21,005 nt of DNA from a virus. Position 1 is the stretch's first letter. Every line of letters starts with the position of its first letter. The notes below the pieces were generated by a model that ran no database searches, was not told where the DNA came from, and saw only the letters and a program-made list of their open reading frames with translations. Of the stretch, positions 14,254 to 20,648 are shown piece after piece. A program made the translations under genes and the position numbers. The stretch spans positions 1 through 21,005 of the IMG/VR virus record IMGVR_UViG_3300028610_001204; one strand, 5' to 3'.

Positions 14254-14478
14254 TTATGACAAACGATCGCGGCATTCGGGGCGGCGCCTGTGCCACGTCG
14301 CGCCGTTCGAGCAATACGCGAAACCGGGCACGCGCGTGGAACAAATCAACAAAGCAGACCGAGAAGTCTTGGATCGCAAGCACCCGCAATTGCCACACTC
14401 CCAACGCTCGATCGCCGGGCCGCCGGGATATTGATCAATGCCGCACCGTTTCCACCAGTGGTTGCGCCGCCCGTTCAT
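14254..14478 (-). CDS. Small zinc-ribbon-like protein
   Basis: This 74-residue protein starts at the ATG at 14478, which overlaps the stop of the winged-helix gene (ATGA). It carries several cysteines: C12, then C28, C31 and C33 in WECGNCGC, and C46, C56 and C69. The last part, FAYCSNGATWHRRRPEC, resembles the end of small phage proteins that pair a CxxC knuckle with a 'DGxxWxxxxPxC' strand. It is basic and could bind nucleic acid or a host protein. Function is unknown; metal binding is inferred from the cysteine pattern. Confidence 0.65.
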   Translation of the reverse strand: MNGRRNHWWKRCGIDQYPGGPAIERWECGNCGCLRSKTSRSALLICSTRVPGFAYCSNGATWHRRRPECRDRLS

Positions 14479-15050
14479 GGTGCGAGCTCCAGGGCGATCT
14501 GCGTCAGATGCAAACGGCCTGGATCCGTGAGCTCCCATAATTGCCGGGCGCCTTTGCCGGCCTCGCGATCCTTATCTGCCACGCCGGCGAGGGCCACGAG
14601 CCCGGCTTCGGCCAACTTGGAATGGTACGGGCTGCAATTTTGCACCGGCAACCCGAGCCGCGCGGCGGTATCAAAGGCCGTGGCCGGGCCGTGCTCGAGC
14701 AAGTCCTGGAGGACGTGGAGAGCGCCGCCAGAGTGCGCGAACGCGCGCAGGGCCTGGTGACTGGTCTCCGGGTCCGTGGCGCGCGCGTGGAGCTCTCCGG
14801 CCGGCGTGGGCGCCTCTGCCGGGGCCTGGTGCTCGTCGGCGATCACGCGGAGCTCGTGTCCGTCGAACCAGAGGCGTTTCCGCTCGGCGGAACCGGGCAC
14901 GCCGCGGTGCTCGAGATAGTGGTGCTCGGAAAGCTGGAGGGCCTGTTTTTCGGTGACGGCGATCGGCTGGGCGCGCGCTCCCATGCGGTCGATATAACGG
15001 CGCAACGTGCGGACGATCACGAGTCGATCTTTTGTTGGTTCAATGTGCAT
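14475..15050 (-). CDS. Winged-helix DNA-binding protein, candidate phage regulator
   Basis: This is a 191-residue protein. The N-terminal half is short and charged (DRLVIVRTLRRYIDRM; SEHHYLEHRGVPGSAERKRL). The C-terminal half, from about residue 90, has the phage pattern ARATDPETSHQALRAFA followed by a winged helix: LHVLQDLLEHGPATAFDTAA, then NCSPYHSKLAEAGLVALA and a wing with GARQLWELTDPGR. The 'TDPETSH' lead-in is common in small phage DNA-binding proteins near early regions. The ATG at 15050 shares one base with the upstream stop (TAATG). It may act on the 26-bp boxes or on the divergent region at 15613-15715, but no binding site can be assigned from the sequence. Confidence 0.72.
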   Translation of the reverse strand: MHIEPTKDRLVIVRTLRRYIDRMGARAQPIAVTEKQALQLSEHHYLEHRGVPGSAERKRLWFDGHELRVIADEHQAPAEAPTPAGELHARATDPETSHQALRAFAHSGGALHVLQDLLEHGPATAFDTAARLGLPVQNCSPYHSKLAEAGLVALAGVADKDREAGKGARQLWELTDPGRLHLTQIALELAP

Positions 15051-15283
15051 TATTTTGATCCTTGTAGGACGACGGGAAAGCCGGCGTAAAAGGGCACCGG
15101 ATCGCCGGCCTCGCGGTGGTGGAGCTCGAGCAGATCGGCGGCATAGAGCGCGTCGATCTCGGGGCGGGTCAATGCGAGCCTGTCCGGCGGCCTCCCGTGG
15201 CGGCCACGGTACAGAATGAAGATATCGAGGCGCTCGGCCAGGGCCACGCCGGAAAGCGCGTGGTGGAGCTCCTGGGAGCTCAC
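15050..15283 (-). CDS. Small unknown protein of the early operon
   Basis: This is a 77-residue protein starting with GTG at 15283, overlapping the upstream stop (GTGA). The sequence is protein-like: VALAERLDIFILYRGRHGRP, then ALTRPEIDALYAADLLELHH and a C-terminal VPFYAGFPVVLQG. The helical segment in the middle could be a small DNA- or protein-binding unit. There is no membrane segment and no family I can name. It sits between the repeat-containing 110-residue protein and the winged-helix gene, all translationally coupled. Confidence 0.62.
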   Translation of the reverse strand: MSSQELHHALSGVALAERLDIFILYRGRHGRPPDRLALTRPEIDALYAADLLELHHREAGDPVPFYAGFPVVLQGSK

Positions 15284-15612
15284 AGACCCAATTCCTCGAG
15301 ACAGGCGTCCGGGGCGGGATCGAAGGCCGGATGCCGGGGATCGGTCACGAGCAGCGGGCGCCAGGTGCCGCGGTAGGTGGTGATCTTCTCAAAGCACCCG
15401 CCACGCGAGCCGGCCGGCCTGGGGCTCACCCGCCGCAAGCGCAACGCACCGTCGCGAGTATGGCCGACACAGATCGCGATGGCGTTCTGTTCGCGCGGGG
15501 CCTCGAGTCTGTGTCGCCCATACTCGCGCCGGATCGCGACGGCGCTCTGTTCGCGCGGGGCCTCGAGAGTGATGAAATCGCCGCGAAGCGGCAAGCGAAT
15601 GCGTGCAGGCAT
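15280..15612 (-). CDS. Unknown protein with an internal 20-residue duplication
   Basis: This is a 110-residue protein and the first gene of the minus-strand block. I chose the ATG at 15612 because GGAGG lies 8 nt upstream; an in-frame ATG at 15654 has none. It contains LEAPREQSAVAI and LEAPREQNAIAI exactly 20 residues apart. In the DNA this is a 36-bp direct repeat (15472-15507 and 15532-15567) with two differences. The right-hand part is a compact, Arg/Pro-rich domain (RPAGSRGGCFEKITTYRGTW, then PLLVTDPRHPAFDP). The protein is basic, with no membrane segment or recognised family. The duplication looks recent because the DNA is nearly identical. Confidence 0.58.
   Translation of the reverse strand: MPARIRLPLRGDFITLEAPREQSAVAIRREYGRHRLEAPREQNAIAICVGHTRDGALRLRRVSPRPAGSRGGCFEKITTYRGTWRPLLVTDPRHPAFDPAPDACLEELGL
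15454..15527. repeat. Near-perfect 19-bp inverted repeat inside the 15280-15612 gene
   Basis: GCGAGTATGGCCGACACAG (15454-15472) and CTGTGTCGCCCATACTCGC (15509-15527) are complementary at 18 of 19 positions and enclose 36 nt, essentially the first copy of the direct repeat. This could form a long hairpin in the early transcript. It may be a trace of the event that made the duplication, or an attenuator-like element. Confidence 0.7.
15472..15567. repeat. 36-bp direct repeat with 60-bp period (two copies)
   Basis: Copies lie at 15472-15507 and 15532-15567 and differ at two positions. Each carries the stretch CTGTTCGCGCGGGGCCTCGA. The 60-bp offset keeps the reading frame of the minus-strand gene and duplicates 20 residues. 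The first copy is flanked by the arms of the 19-bp inverted repeat. Confidence 0.8.
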
Positions 15613-15715
15613 TTTGCTATCCTCCGAATTAGTCAAATGGGCACCTTTCAACATAGTCGGCGATTAGTTCAATGTCCACCGTCCGGCGCCGTGGGTCCTG
15701 GGCAGGACTTCCTCC
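15613..15715. promoter_or_regulatory. Divergent control region with repeated operator-like motif
   Basis: This region separates the leftward early operon from the rightward nuclease gene. It holds two similar motifs, CGAATTAGTCAAATG (15625-15639) and CGATTAGTTCAATG (15661-15674), 36 bp apart in direct orientation. TGTCCACCG (15673-15681) is the exact complement of CGGTGGACA (15731-15739) just inside the nuclease gene. It is less GC-rich than its surroundings. No convincing -35/-10 pair stands out. Operator function is inferred from the repeats and the divergent layout. Confidence 0.4.
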
Positions 15716-16126
15716 GTGGCGGCGTCGGTTCGGTGGACACCTAACGTGGCCGCGGCACCTATCCAGCGCGAGCGCGCCGAAGCGCAAGCCGTGATCAAAC
15801 TCACCGCCGGGCGCTGGTGGGCGCGCGCGTTGCACCATTCCCCCAACGAAGAATTATCCAGCGCCGGCCGGCAACTGGCCGCGTCGCAGGGAACGAAGAA
15901 GGGTTTTCCCGATTGGATCCTGCCGATCCAGGCGGGGGAATACGTCGGCCTGGTGATCGAGCTCAAGGCAATGCGGCCGTATGGCAAACACCCGACGCGC
16001 GAGCAACGCGCGTGGCTCGAGTGGTTCACCGAGCAAGGGTGGCTTGCGAAAGTCTGCTACGGGGCCGAAGATGCCATTGCAACGCTGGACGCTTACGTTG
16101 CACTCGGCGCCGGCGGGCAACATTGA
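15716..16126 (+). CDS. VRR-NUC domain nuclease
   Basis: This 136-residue protein has a PD-(D/E)XK-type VRR-NUC core. Visible key residues are HHSPNE (about 40-45), KKGFPDW with D66, VIELKA with E82 and K84, and a conserved Gln in REQRAWLEWF (Q97), followed by LAKVCYGAEDAIATLDAYV. Phage VRR-NUC proteins are single-domain, about 90-140 residues, and are thought to cut structured or junction DNA in replication or packaging. The start is GTG at 15716 with CAGGA 8-9 nt upstream; a GTG at 15746 is an alternative. It is the only clear DNA-metabolism enzyme in the window apart from terminase, and it directly precedes the DnaA-box gap. Confidence 0.85.
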   Translation: MAASVRWTPNVAAAPIQRERAEAQAVIKLTAGRWWARALHHSPNEELSSAGRQLAASQGTKKGFPDWILPIQAGEYVGLVIELKAMRPYGKHPTREQRAWLEWFTEQGWLAKVCYGAEDAIATLDAYVALGAGGQH

Positions 16127-16256
16127 TCACTTAAGATCCATACTTATTACTGTTAGAGGGCCCGCAAAAAAAAGAGATCGAGCAAGAATTCCCTTGTTTT
16201 ATAGGCGCAACCCGTGTGGATAAACCTGTGGAAAAACTGTTAAAAAGGTGGTGAAA
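16127..16256. other. AT-rich gene-free gap with DnaA-box-like sites, candidate replication origin
   Basis: This 130-bp gap is markedly more AT-rich than the rest of the window. It contains an exact DnaA box, TGTGGATAA (16215-16223; the complement of TTATCCACA), and a near-box, TGTGGAAAA (16227-16235), in the same orientation 12 bp apart. A run of eight A's and further AT-rich segments lie upstream, at 16127-16200. The pair resembles DnaA-box pairs in bacterial oriC regions. Because the phage has no visible replication initiator, host DnaA binding here is a reasonable inference. A weak promoter-like pair (TTGTTT at about 16193 and GATAAA) is also possible. Confidence 0.5.
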
Positions 16257-16418
16257 ATGCGTGAAAAAGTGAAAGGAAAGAAAACGTATGTTTTCGCGGT
16301 GCTGGCGGTGGCGCTCGGCGTATGGGGGATCGCTTCTGGCGACATGACGCAGACGGAGGGTATCACTTACATTCTCAACGGGGGGGCGCTCGGCGCGATC
16401 CGAGGCGCGATTGGTTGA
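16257..16418 (+). CDS. Small membrane protein, possible holin
   Basis: This is a 53-residue ORF starting at the ATG at 16257 with AAGGTGG about 6-8 nt upstream. It begins MREKVKGKKTYVFAVLAVAL, a basic N-terminus followed by one hydrophobic segment, and ends with a Gly/Ala-rich hydrophobic part and IRGAIG. Many phages encode 50-70 residue proteins with the same 'KGKKTY' start and 'LR.GI' end. They are usually left unnamed, and some are suggested to be holins. It is on the plus strand, away from the peptidase, so a lysis role is only a guess. The next ORF starts 8 nt before its stop. Confidence 0.65.
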   Translation: MREKVKGKKTYVFAVLAVALGVWGIASGDMTQTEGITYILNGGALGAIRGAIG

Positions 16419-16693
16419 GCGCGCGATCGTCGAGTGCAGCGGTGCCGAAGCCAAGCGCCGCGGCCTACTCGCGCCCTGTCCAGATTGCGGCGAGATTGTT
16501 GTATGTGCAGAGTGCCGCGGCGATATTCTCGAAATGGTCGCTTCGCGGGGGGGTTGCCAACTTCAATTGTTTTCAAGGGCTCGCGCTATTGCGAAGCGAC
16601 GCCGAGCGCGGCTATTACCTTGATGCGCGCCTCCATACGATCCGCGAGGCATTCGCGCGGGAATTCATCCATCGCACGCCACCGTATAGGTGA
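16411..16693 (+). pseudogene. Zinc-finger-like small protein interrupted by a frame change at a G7 run
   Basis: The frame starting at TTG 16411 encodes LLAPCPDCGEIVVCAECRGD (CxxC-x5-CxxC: C23, C26, C32, C35), a good zinc-binding pattern. It then turns into low-quality sequence after a run of seven G's (16547-16553) and stops at 16621-16623. Moving +1 at the run gives a sensible continuation, FQGLALLRSDAERGYYLDAR, then LHTIREAFAREFIHRTPPYR, ending at TGA 16691-16693, just before the next ribosome site. The intact product would be about 93 residues. It may be a sequencing error in the homopolymer, a real broken gene, or +1 recoding. CGAGG lies 6 nt before the TTG start. Confidence 0.55.
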
Positions 16694-16705
16694 AGTGAGG
16701 GAATA
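16694..16705 (+). promoter_or_regulatory. Shared leader motif AGTGAGGGAATA, copy 1
   Basis: AGTGAGGGAATA precedes the ATG at 16708 and occurs again, exactly, at 20061-20072 before the GTG at 20077. It includes the ribosome site GAGGG at suitable spacing for both genes. A TATAG lies just upstream of, or overlapping, each copy. The 12-nt identity exceeds what a ribosome site alone needs, suggesting a shared leader or promoter element for the second tail module. Confidence 0.5.
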
Positions 16706-16707
16706 AT

Positions 16708-17088
16708 ATGTCGCTGCTGGATAGATTGATTGGAACAGAACCGCCGAGTATCTCGAGTCACCAATTCTATGGTGCGTTAGTTGCTTTGGCGGACGGCGAG
16801 CTTACGCGCGCGCAAATTGAGGCCGGATTCGCGATCGCGACCAGCGGCGCGGATGCCACGGAGCTGGATTTTCTGATCAACACCTACACGGGGATCGTGT
16901 CGGACGATTTCTCGGCGGTCGGCAACGCAACGACGCGCGCGGCGCTCGAGGGGTTGTCCGTTCGAGCGAAGCAAGAACGCTACCTCAATACGTTGCATTC
17001 GATTTTCTTACTCACCGAGCATGGCGCCTTTGACGCGACATTTACGAAGGCCGAAATTCAAACATGGCTCACCAGCGCGGCCGCGTAA
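16708..17088 (+). CDS. Small tail-module protein, unknown
   Basis: This 126-residue protein starts at the ATG at 16708, with GAGGG at 6-nt spacing. It begins MSLLDRLIGTEPPSISSHQF, has YGALVALADGELTRAQIEAG and FAI...DATELDFLINTYTG, and ends with LNTLHSIFLLTEHGAF and a helix. Comparable small, mostly helical proteins with a 'LFDRL.GTE.PKI..HQFY' start are found just before fibre genes in other phages. That pattern memory and the position suggest a tail or fibre-associated job, perhaps as a chaperone or adaptor. The stop is followed without a gap by the fibre ATG (TAA ATG). Confidence 0.68.
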   Translation: MSLLDRLIGTEPPSISSHQFYGALVALADGELTRAQIEAGFAIATSGADATELDFLINTYTGIVSDDFSAVGNATTRAALEGLSVRAKQERYLNTLHSIFLLTEHGAFDATFTKAEIQTWLTSAAA

Positions 17089-20043
17089 ATGGCTGACGTT
17101 ATAGCGCGCGTCGCGATCGGGGCCTCGCCGACAACCACCGGGTCGTTCACGCTCGGCGGTGGCGCGCTGCTGGGTGGCGCTACTCCTGTCGCGGCGTTAA
17201 TTGTTGCGAGCTCCGTCGCTGGCATCAACGCGCACGGCGGATTCTCCATCGGAATGACGGACGGCACCATTGAAGCCGCCCAAGGCTCGATGGATGAAGA
17301 TAACAAGGGGACCAGCGATAACGTCACTATTTGGCAAGAAAATCTCGTGGCTCTTTTGCCGGATCCGAATCAGGGAGGGCAATCGAAAGGAACGCGCTTT
17401 GAGGTCTCGTTTACGTCGTTTACGGCCGACACGATCACGCTCAATTGCGATCTCAATGAGGATTCCGAAGCGATTGAAATGATCGCGATCCTTTTTGCGG
17501 GGGATTCGGTCGGTGCTGATTGCAATGTGCAGGCGAGTAACGGCACCGTCAATTCGTCGGTGACTGTGACGCACAGCCTGGACGCCGCCGATTCTCAAAT
17601 CCATTTCCTGTGCGGCCTCTCAAATGCCAGCACGGGTGAAATCAATAGCCAATTCACCGGATTCGGCGTTGCTACTTGGGATGGATCAACTATCGGGCAG
17701 CACGCTGCCGGACGAATTTCGCCGGATGATTCAGGGACCGGCAATCCGAGCGCGTCGATCAGGGATACAACAGCGCGTTGCATGTTGCGATCGCACACGG
17801 GAGCGCAACAGTTGGAAGCGACAACAGTCACCAAGGACGCGATCACGCTGACAACGCGGAACAGTGGAACAGCAAACCGTTTCGGCATTTTATCGCTCGA
17901 TCTGGGCACCAATGGCGCCCACGTCTCTGTGATCGACGGCCCCGCGAATGCGACGAGCGATTGGGCGGTGACGGGGGTCGGGTTCCAGTCGCAGATATTT
18001 GGCCTGTTAATGACGGGGCTATTGTTTACTGATCTACAACGAACAACGCCAGAGGCGGCGGGATTTGCCTTCGGCGCGCAGGACGCCGACGACAATATCC
18101 GCGCGTGCGCCACAAATTCAGAATCAGCAGCCGCCACGACGAACACCGAATCGGTGACGCAAACCGCGAGCGGCGAGCGTTTTCTGGCATTGCGCGATCA
18201 TGATTCCGGATCGGCGCGCTGGCACGCGCTTTCCGAGGGCGCGGCCGTCGCGACAATTGATTCTGACGGCTTTGATGTGGTGGCCGCCGATATCAACACC
18301 GCGGTCGCCGCGACAAAATACCTCCTATGGGCCATCGAGGAAGATTCGGCCGGGGCCACGCACGAAGTGGCGGCCACGCTCGCGGCGTCGGGGCAAATAA
18401 CCGCCGCCAACATACTCACCGCCGAAGTGGCCGCGACGCTCGCGGCTTCGGGCAATATCACCGCGGCCGTGCAACATATCGCGCATGTCTCGGCGACGCT
18501 CGCGGCCTCGAGCGAGATCGTGGCCGCTGCGGGGAATGTGACCGACCAGGCGTTGACGCTGGCGGCCTCGAGCAACCTCACGGCCGTCGCGGGCCTCGCC
18601 ATTGACGTGGCGGCCGTGCTCGCGGCTTCGGGCAATATCACCGCCGCGCAACTCTTAACGGTGGAAGTGTCGGCCACGCTCGCGGCGTCGGGCAATATCA
18701 CCGCGGCCAATATCTTGACGGCCGAAGTGGCGGCCGTGATCGCGAGCTCCGGGGATTTCACCGCCGCCGGGGCCCTGGTGACGGATCAGGCGATCACGCT
18801 GGCGAGCTCCGGCAATATCACCACGGCCGCCGAACTGGTGGCCGAAGTGGCGGCCGTGCTCGCGGCTTCGGGCAACCTCACAGCGATCGCGGAAATTGTC
18901 GGGGGCACGATCCACGAAGTAGCGGCGACGCTCGCCGCGTCGGGCAATGTGACGGCCGCGGCGTCTTTCGTGGCCGAAGTGTCGGCCGCGCTGGCGGCTT
19001 CGGGCAACCTGGCCGCGGATGCGGGCCTGGTGACGGATCAGGCGTTGACGATCGCGGCCTCGAGCAACTTGACGGTGCTCGAGCAAGCCGATTTTGACGG
19101 CCAGGCGACGCTCGGCGCCTCGTTCGAGATCACCGGGCTCTCGCAAGCCGTTTTTGATGGTGCTTTGACCCTCGCGAGCTCCGGCGATATCACGGCGATC
19201 GCCGGCGCCGTGTCAGACCAGGCGGCCGCGCTCGGCGCGTCGTTCGACGCCGACGCCCTGGCCGACGTAACACTTGAAGTGGCCGCCACGCTCGCGGCCT
19301 CGAGCAACCTCACGACGCTCTCACAAGCCGATCGCTCCGCGGCGTTGACCCTTGCCGCGTCGGGGGATATCACCGCCCTGGGCGCCCTGGTGACGGATCA
19401 GGCGTTGACGATCGCGGCCTCCATGAACCTCACCGCGGCCGCCGGCCTGGTGGCGGATGTGGCGGCCACGCTCGCGGCCTCGAGCAACCTCACGGCCACG
19501 AGCGAGATCACGATCGAAGCCGCGGCCGCCCTGGGCGCGTCGCTCAACCTGGCGACGGCCGCAAGCCTGATCGCCGAGGTAGACGCGACGCTCGCGGCCT
19601 CGAGCAACCTCACAACGGCCGCCGAGCTCCTGGCGGAAGTAGCGGCCACGCTCGTGGCCTCGCTCGATATGGAGAGCCTGGGGGAGCTCGAGGCGATCGA
19701 AGTATCGGCGAGCCTGGGCGCGTCGTTCAATATCACGACGGCGTTTGACTACATCGGCGAGGCGCTCGTGACACTCGGGTTCTCGAGCGAGCTCACGGCC
19801 GCGAATATCGCCACGCTCCTGGCGGATGCGGGGATCGCGTTCCGGGGCGAGATCACGCCGATCGCCGGCCTCGAGCTCACCGTCGCCGCCGATCTCTTGT
19901 GGTCGGCGGATATCGTCGGCGTGGGATCGACCATCATCGGGACGCTCGACACGCCCGATGGCCGGAAAATAATTATCCTCGCGGACAACAGAACGGTTAC
20001 AGTACTCGAGGACACGCGGACGGTGATCCCGCTCGCGGAATGA
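17089..20043 (+). CDS. Large fibre-like protein with 25 tandem 20-residue repeats
   Basis: This 984-residue protein is the largest in the window and the best candidate for a tail fibre or host-contact protein. Residues 1 to about 425 look like three related beta-rich domains of 115-135 residues. Comparable points are GFSIGMTDG, GFGVATWDG and GFAFGAQDA, each followed by an Asp/Thr-rich stretch and a last strand such as EMIAILFAGD, FGILSLDLG and KYLLWAIEED. Residues 429-933 are 25 units of a 20-residue repeat (consensus ATLAASgNiTAa..L..eVa). The end, residues 934-984, has a short domain with IIGTLDTPDGRKIIILADNR and RTVTVLEDTRTVIPLAE, a tail-protein ending I have seen in other phages. The array has no Lys or Cys and very few charges. 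Fibre function is inferred. Confidence 0.8.
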   Translation: MADVIARVAIGASPTTTGSFTLGGGALLGGATPVAALIVASSVAGINAHGGFSIGMTDGTIEAAQGSMDEDNKGTSDNVTIWQENLVALLPDPNQGGQSKGTRFEVSFTSFTADTITLNCDLNEDSEAIEMIAILFAGDSVGADCNVQASNGTVNSSVTVTHSLDAADSQIHFLCGLSNASTGEINSQFTGFGVATWDGSTIGQHAAGRISPDDSGTGNPSASIRDTTARCMLRSHTGAQQLEATTVTKDAITLTTRNSGTANRFGILSLDLGTNGAHVSVIDGPANATSDWAVTGVGFQSQIFGLLMTGLLFTDLQRTTPEAAGFAFGAQDADDNIRACATNSESAAATTNTESVTQTASGERFLALRDHDSGSARWHALSEGAAVATIDSDGFDVVAADINTAVAATKYLLWAIEEDSAGATHEVAATLAASGQITAANILTAEVAATLAASGNITAAVQHIAHVSATLAASSEIVAAAGNVTDQALTLAASSNLTAVAGLAIDVAAVLAASGNITAAQLLTVEVSATLAASGNITAANILTAEVAAVIASSGDFTAAGALVTDQAITLASSGNITTAAELVAEVAAVLAASGNLTAIAEIVGGTIHEVAATLAASGNVTAAASFVAEVSAALAASGNLAADAGLVTDQALTIAASSNLTVLEQADFDGQATLGASFEITGLSQAVFDGALTLASSGDITAIAGAVSDQAAALGASFDADALADVTLEVAATLAASSNLTTLSQADRSAALTLAASGDITALGALVTDQALTIAASMNLTAAAGLVADVAATLAASSNLTATSEITIEAAAALGASLNLATAASLIAEVDATLAASSNLTTAAELLAEVAATLVASLDMESLGELEAIEVSASLGASFNITTAFDYIGEALVTLGFSSELTAANIATLLADAGIAFRGEITPIAGLELTVAADLLWSADIVGVGSTIIGTLDTPDGRKIIILADNRTVTVLEDTRTVIPLAE
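18373..19887 (+). repeat. Tandem array of 25 x ~60-bp coding repeats
   Basis: The 1515-bp array is 25 units: 23 of exactly 60 bp, one of 72 bp (unit 9) and one of 63 bp (unit 22). Each encodes a 20-residue unit starting at [A/L/V]xLxAS. DNA identity between some units is high, with stretches such as CTCGCGGCCTCGAGCAACCT recurring several times, so the array is probably still expanding or shrinking by slippage or recombination. Later units (from about unit 12) diverge more, with the variant LGASF in place of LAASG. Array length may differ between isolates and may be mis-assembled from short reads. Confidence 0.92.
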
Positions 20044-20060
20044 CTGAATTGTGATCATAT

Positions 20061-20072
20061 AGTGAGGGAATA
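20061..20072 (+). promoter_or_regulatory. Shared leader motif AGTGAGGGAATA, copy 2
   Basis: This is the second exact copy of the 12-nt leader motif, in the 33-nt gap between the fibre stop and the GTG at 20077. GAGGG lies 8 nt before that GTG. The upstream sequence CATATAG and the palindrome TGATCA (20052-20057) sit in the same gap. The GTG start of the next gene is supported by this ribosome site. Confidence 0.5.
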
Positions 20073-20076
20073 GATC

Positions 20077-20646
20077 GTGAACCTATTAGGTCGAATCCGC
20101 GCCAAGCTCGGCGCAACCGCGCAGGCGATATTCCGAAGTCACGCGGGCCTCGCGTCTATTTCGTTCCGAAACCATTATCACGTCGAGTGTTTCGGGCCGG
20201 ACGGCGTTCTCAAATGGGAAGATCATTGCGACAATCTCGTGATGGATGTGGGGCTCGATGAGTACCTACAGCGGATCTGGAAGTCGAGTGCCTTCACGGC
20301 CGCCGATTTTATCGGGCTCACGGACGACACGCCGACGATCGTTGCCGGCGACACCGCGTCGAGTCACGCCGGATGGATCGAGGCGCAAGGCTACACAGAG
20401 GGCACGCGCGAGGCGTTCGTGCCGGGCACCGTGTCGGCGCAATCGGTGGACAACAGCGCGAGCAAGGCTTCGTTCTCGATCAATGCGGCCGACACGATCG
20501 GGGGCGCGTTCGCAATAGACGAAAGCACCAAGGGCGGCACGACGGGGATCCTGATCGGCGCTGCCGCGTTCAGTGGCGGGGATAAGGTGGTCGCCAATCT
20601 CGACACGCTTAACGTGACAGTCACGAGCACGGCCGCGAGTCCGTAA
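20077..20646 (+). CDS. Virion-associated protein, tail/fibre module
   Basis: This 189-residue protein starts at a GTG with GAGGG 8 nt upstream. It follows a pattern known from many phage structural genes: FRNHYHVECFGPDGVLKWED, then NLVMDVGLDEYLQRIWKSSA, FIGLTDDTPTIVAGDTASSH with AGW, SQSVDNSASKASFSINAADT-like core, GTTGILIGAAAFSGGD and a last strand LNVTVTSTAA. Such proteins are annotated as structural or hypothetical, and I do not know their exact role. A beta-sandwich that assembles on the tail or head surface is likely. It is encoded between the fibre-like protein and a small adaptor, consistent with a distal tail module. Confidence 0.75.
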   Translation: MNLLGRIRAKLGATAQAIFRSHAGLASISFRNHYHVECFGPDGVLKWEDHCDNLVMDVGLDEYLQRIWKSSAFTAADFIGLTDDTPTIVAGDTASSHAGWIEAQGYTEGTREAFVPGTVSAQSVDNSASKASFSINAADTIGGAFAIDESTKGGTTGILIGAAAFSGGDKVVANLDTLNVTVTSTAASP

Positions 20647-20648
20647 CA

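Noticed and set aside
16157-16174. GGGCCC followed by a run of eight A's as an intrinsic terminator
   Set aside because: The A run is on the wrong side and strand for a terminator of either neighbouring transcript, and the stem is only a 6-bp palindrome without a loop.
16732-16744. 13-bp match (GGAACAGAACCGC) between the genome end (2-14) and the gene at 16708, possible second packaging site
   Set aside because: In the gene it encodes GTEPP, a segment that also seems conserved in similar proteins, so a chance match is the simpler view. No flanking similarity is seen.
18373-19887. CRISPR-like array (regular 60-bp period)
   Set aside because: There are no constant repeats with unrelated spacers; the whole unit is conserved as coding sequence in one frame, and no cas genes are present.
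17595-20058. Several long minus-strand frames opposite the fibre gene
   Set aside because: They mirror the 20-residue repeats on the opposite strand and show the same periodicity; the plus-strand frame has the leader, ribosome site and protein-like ends.
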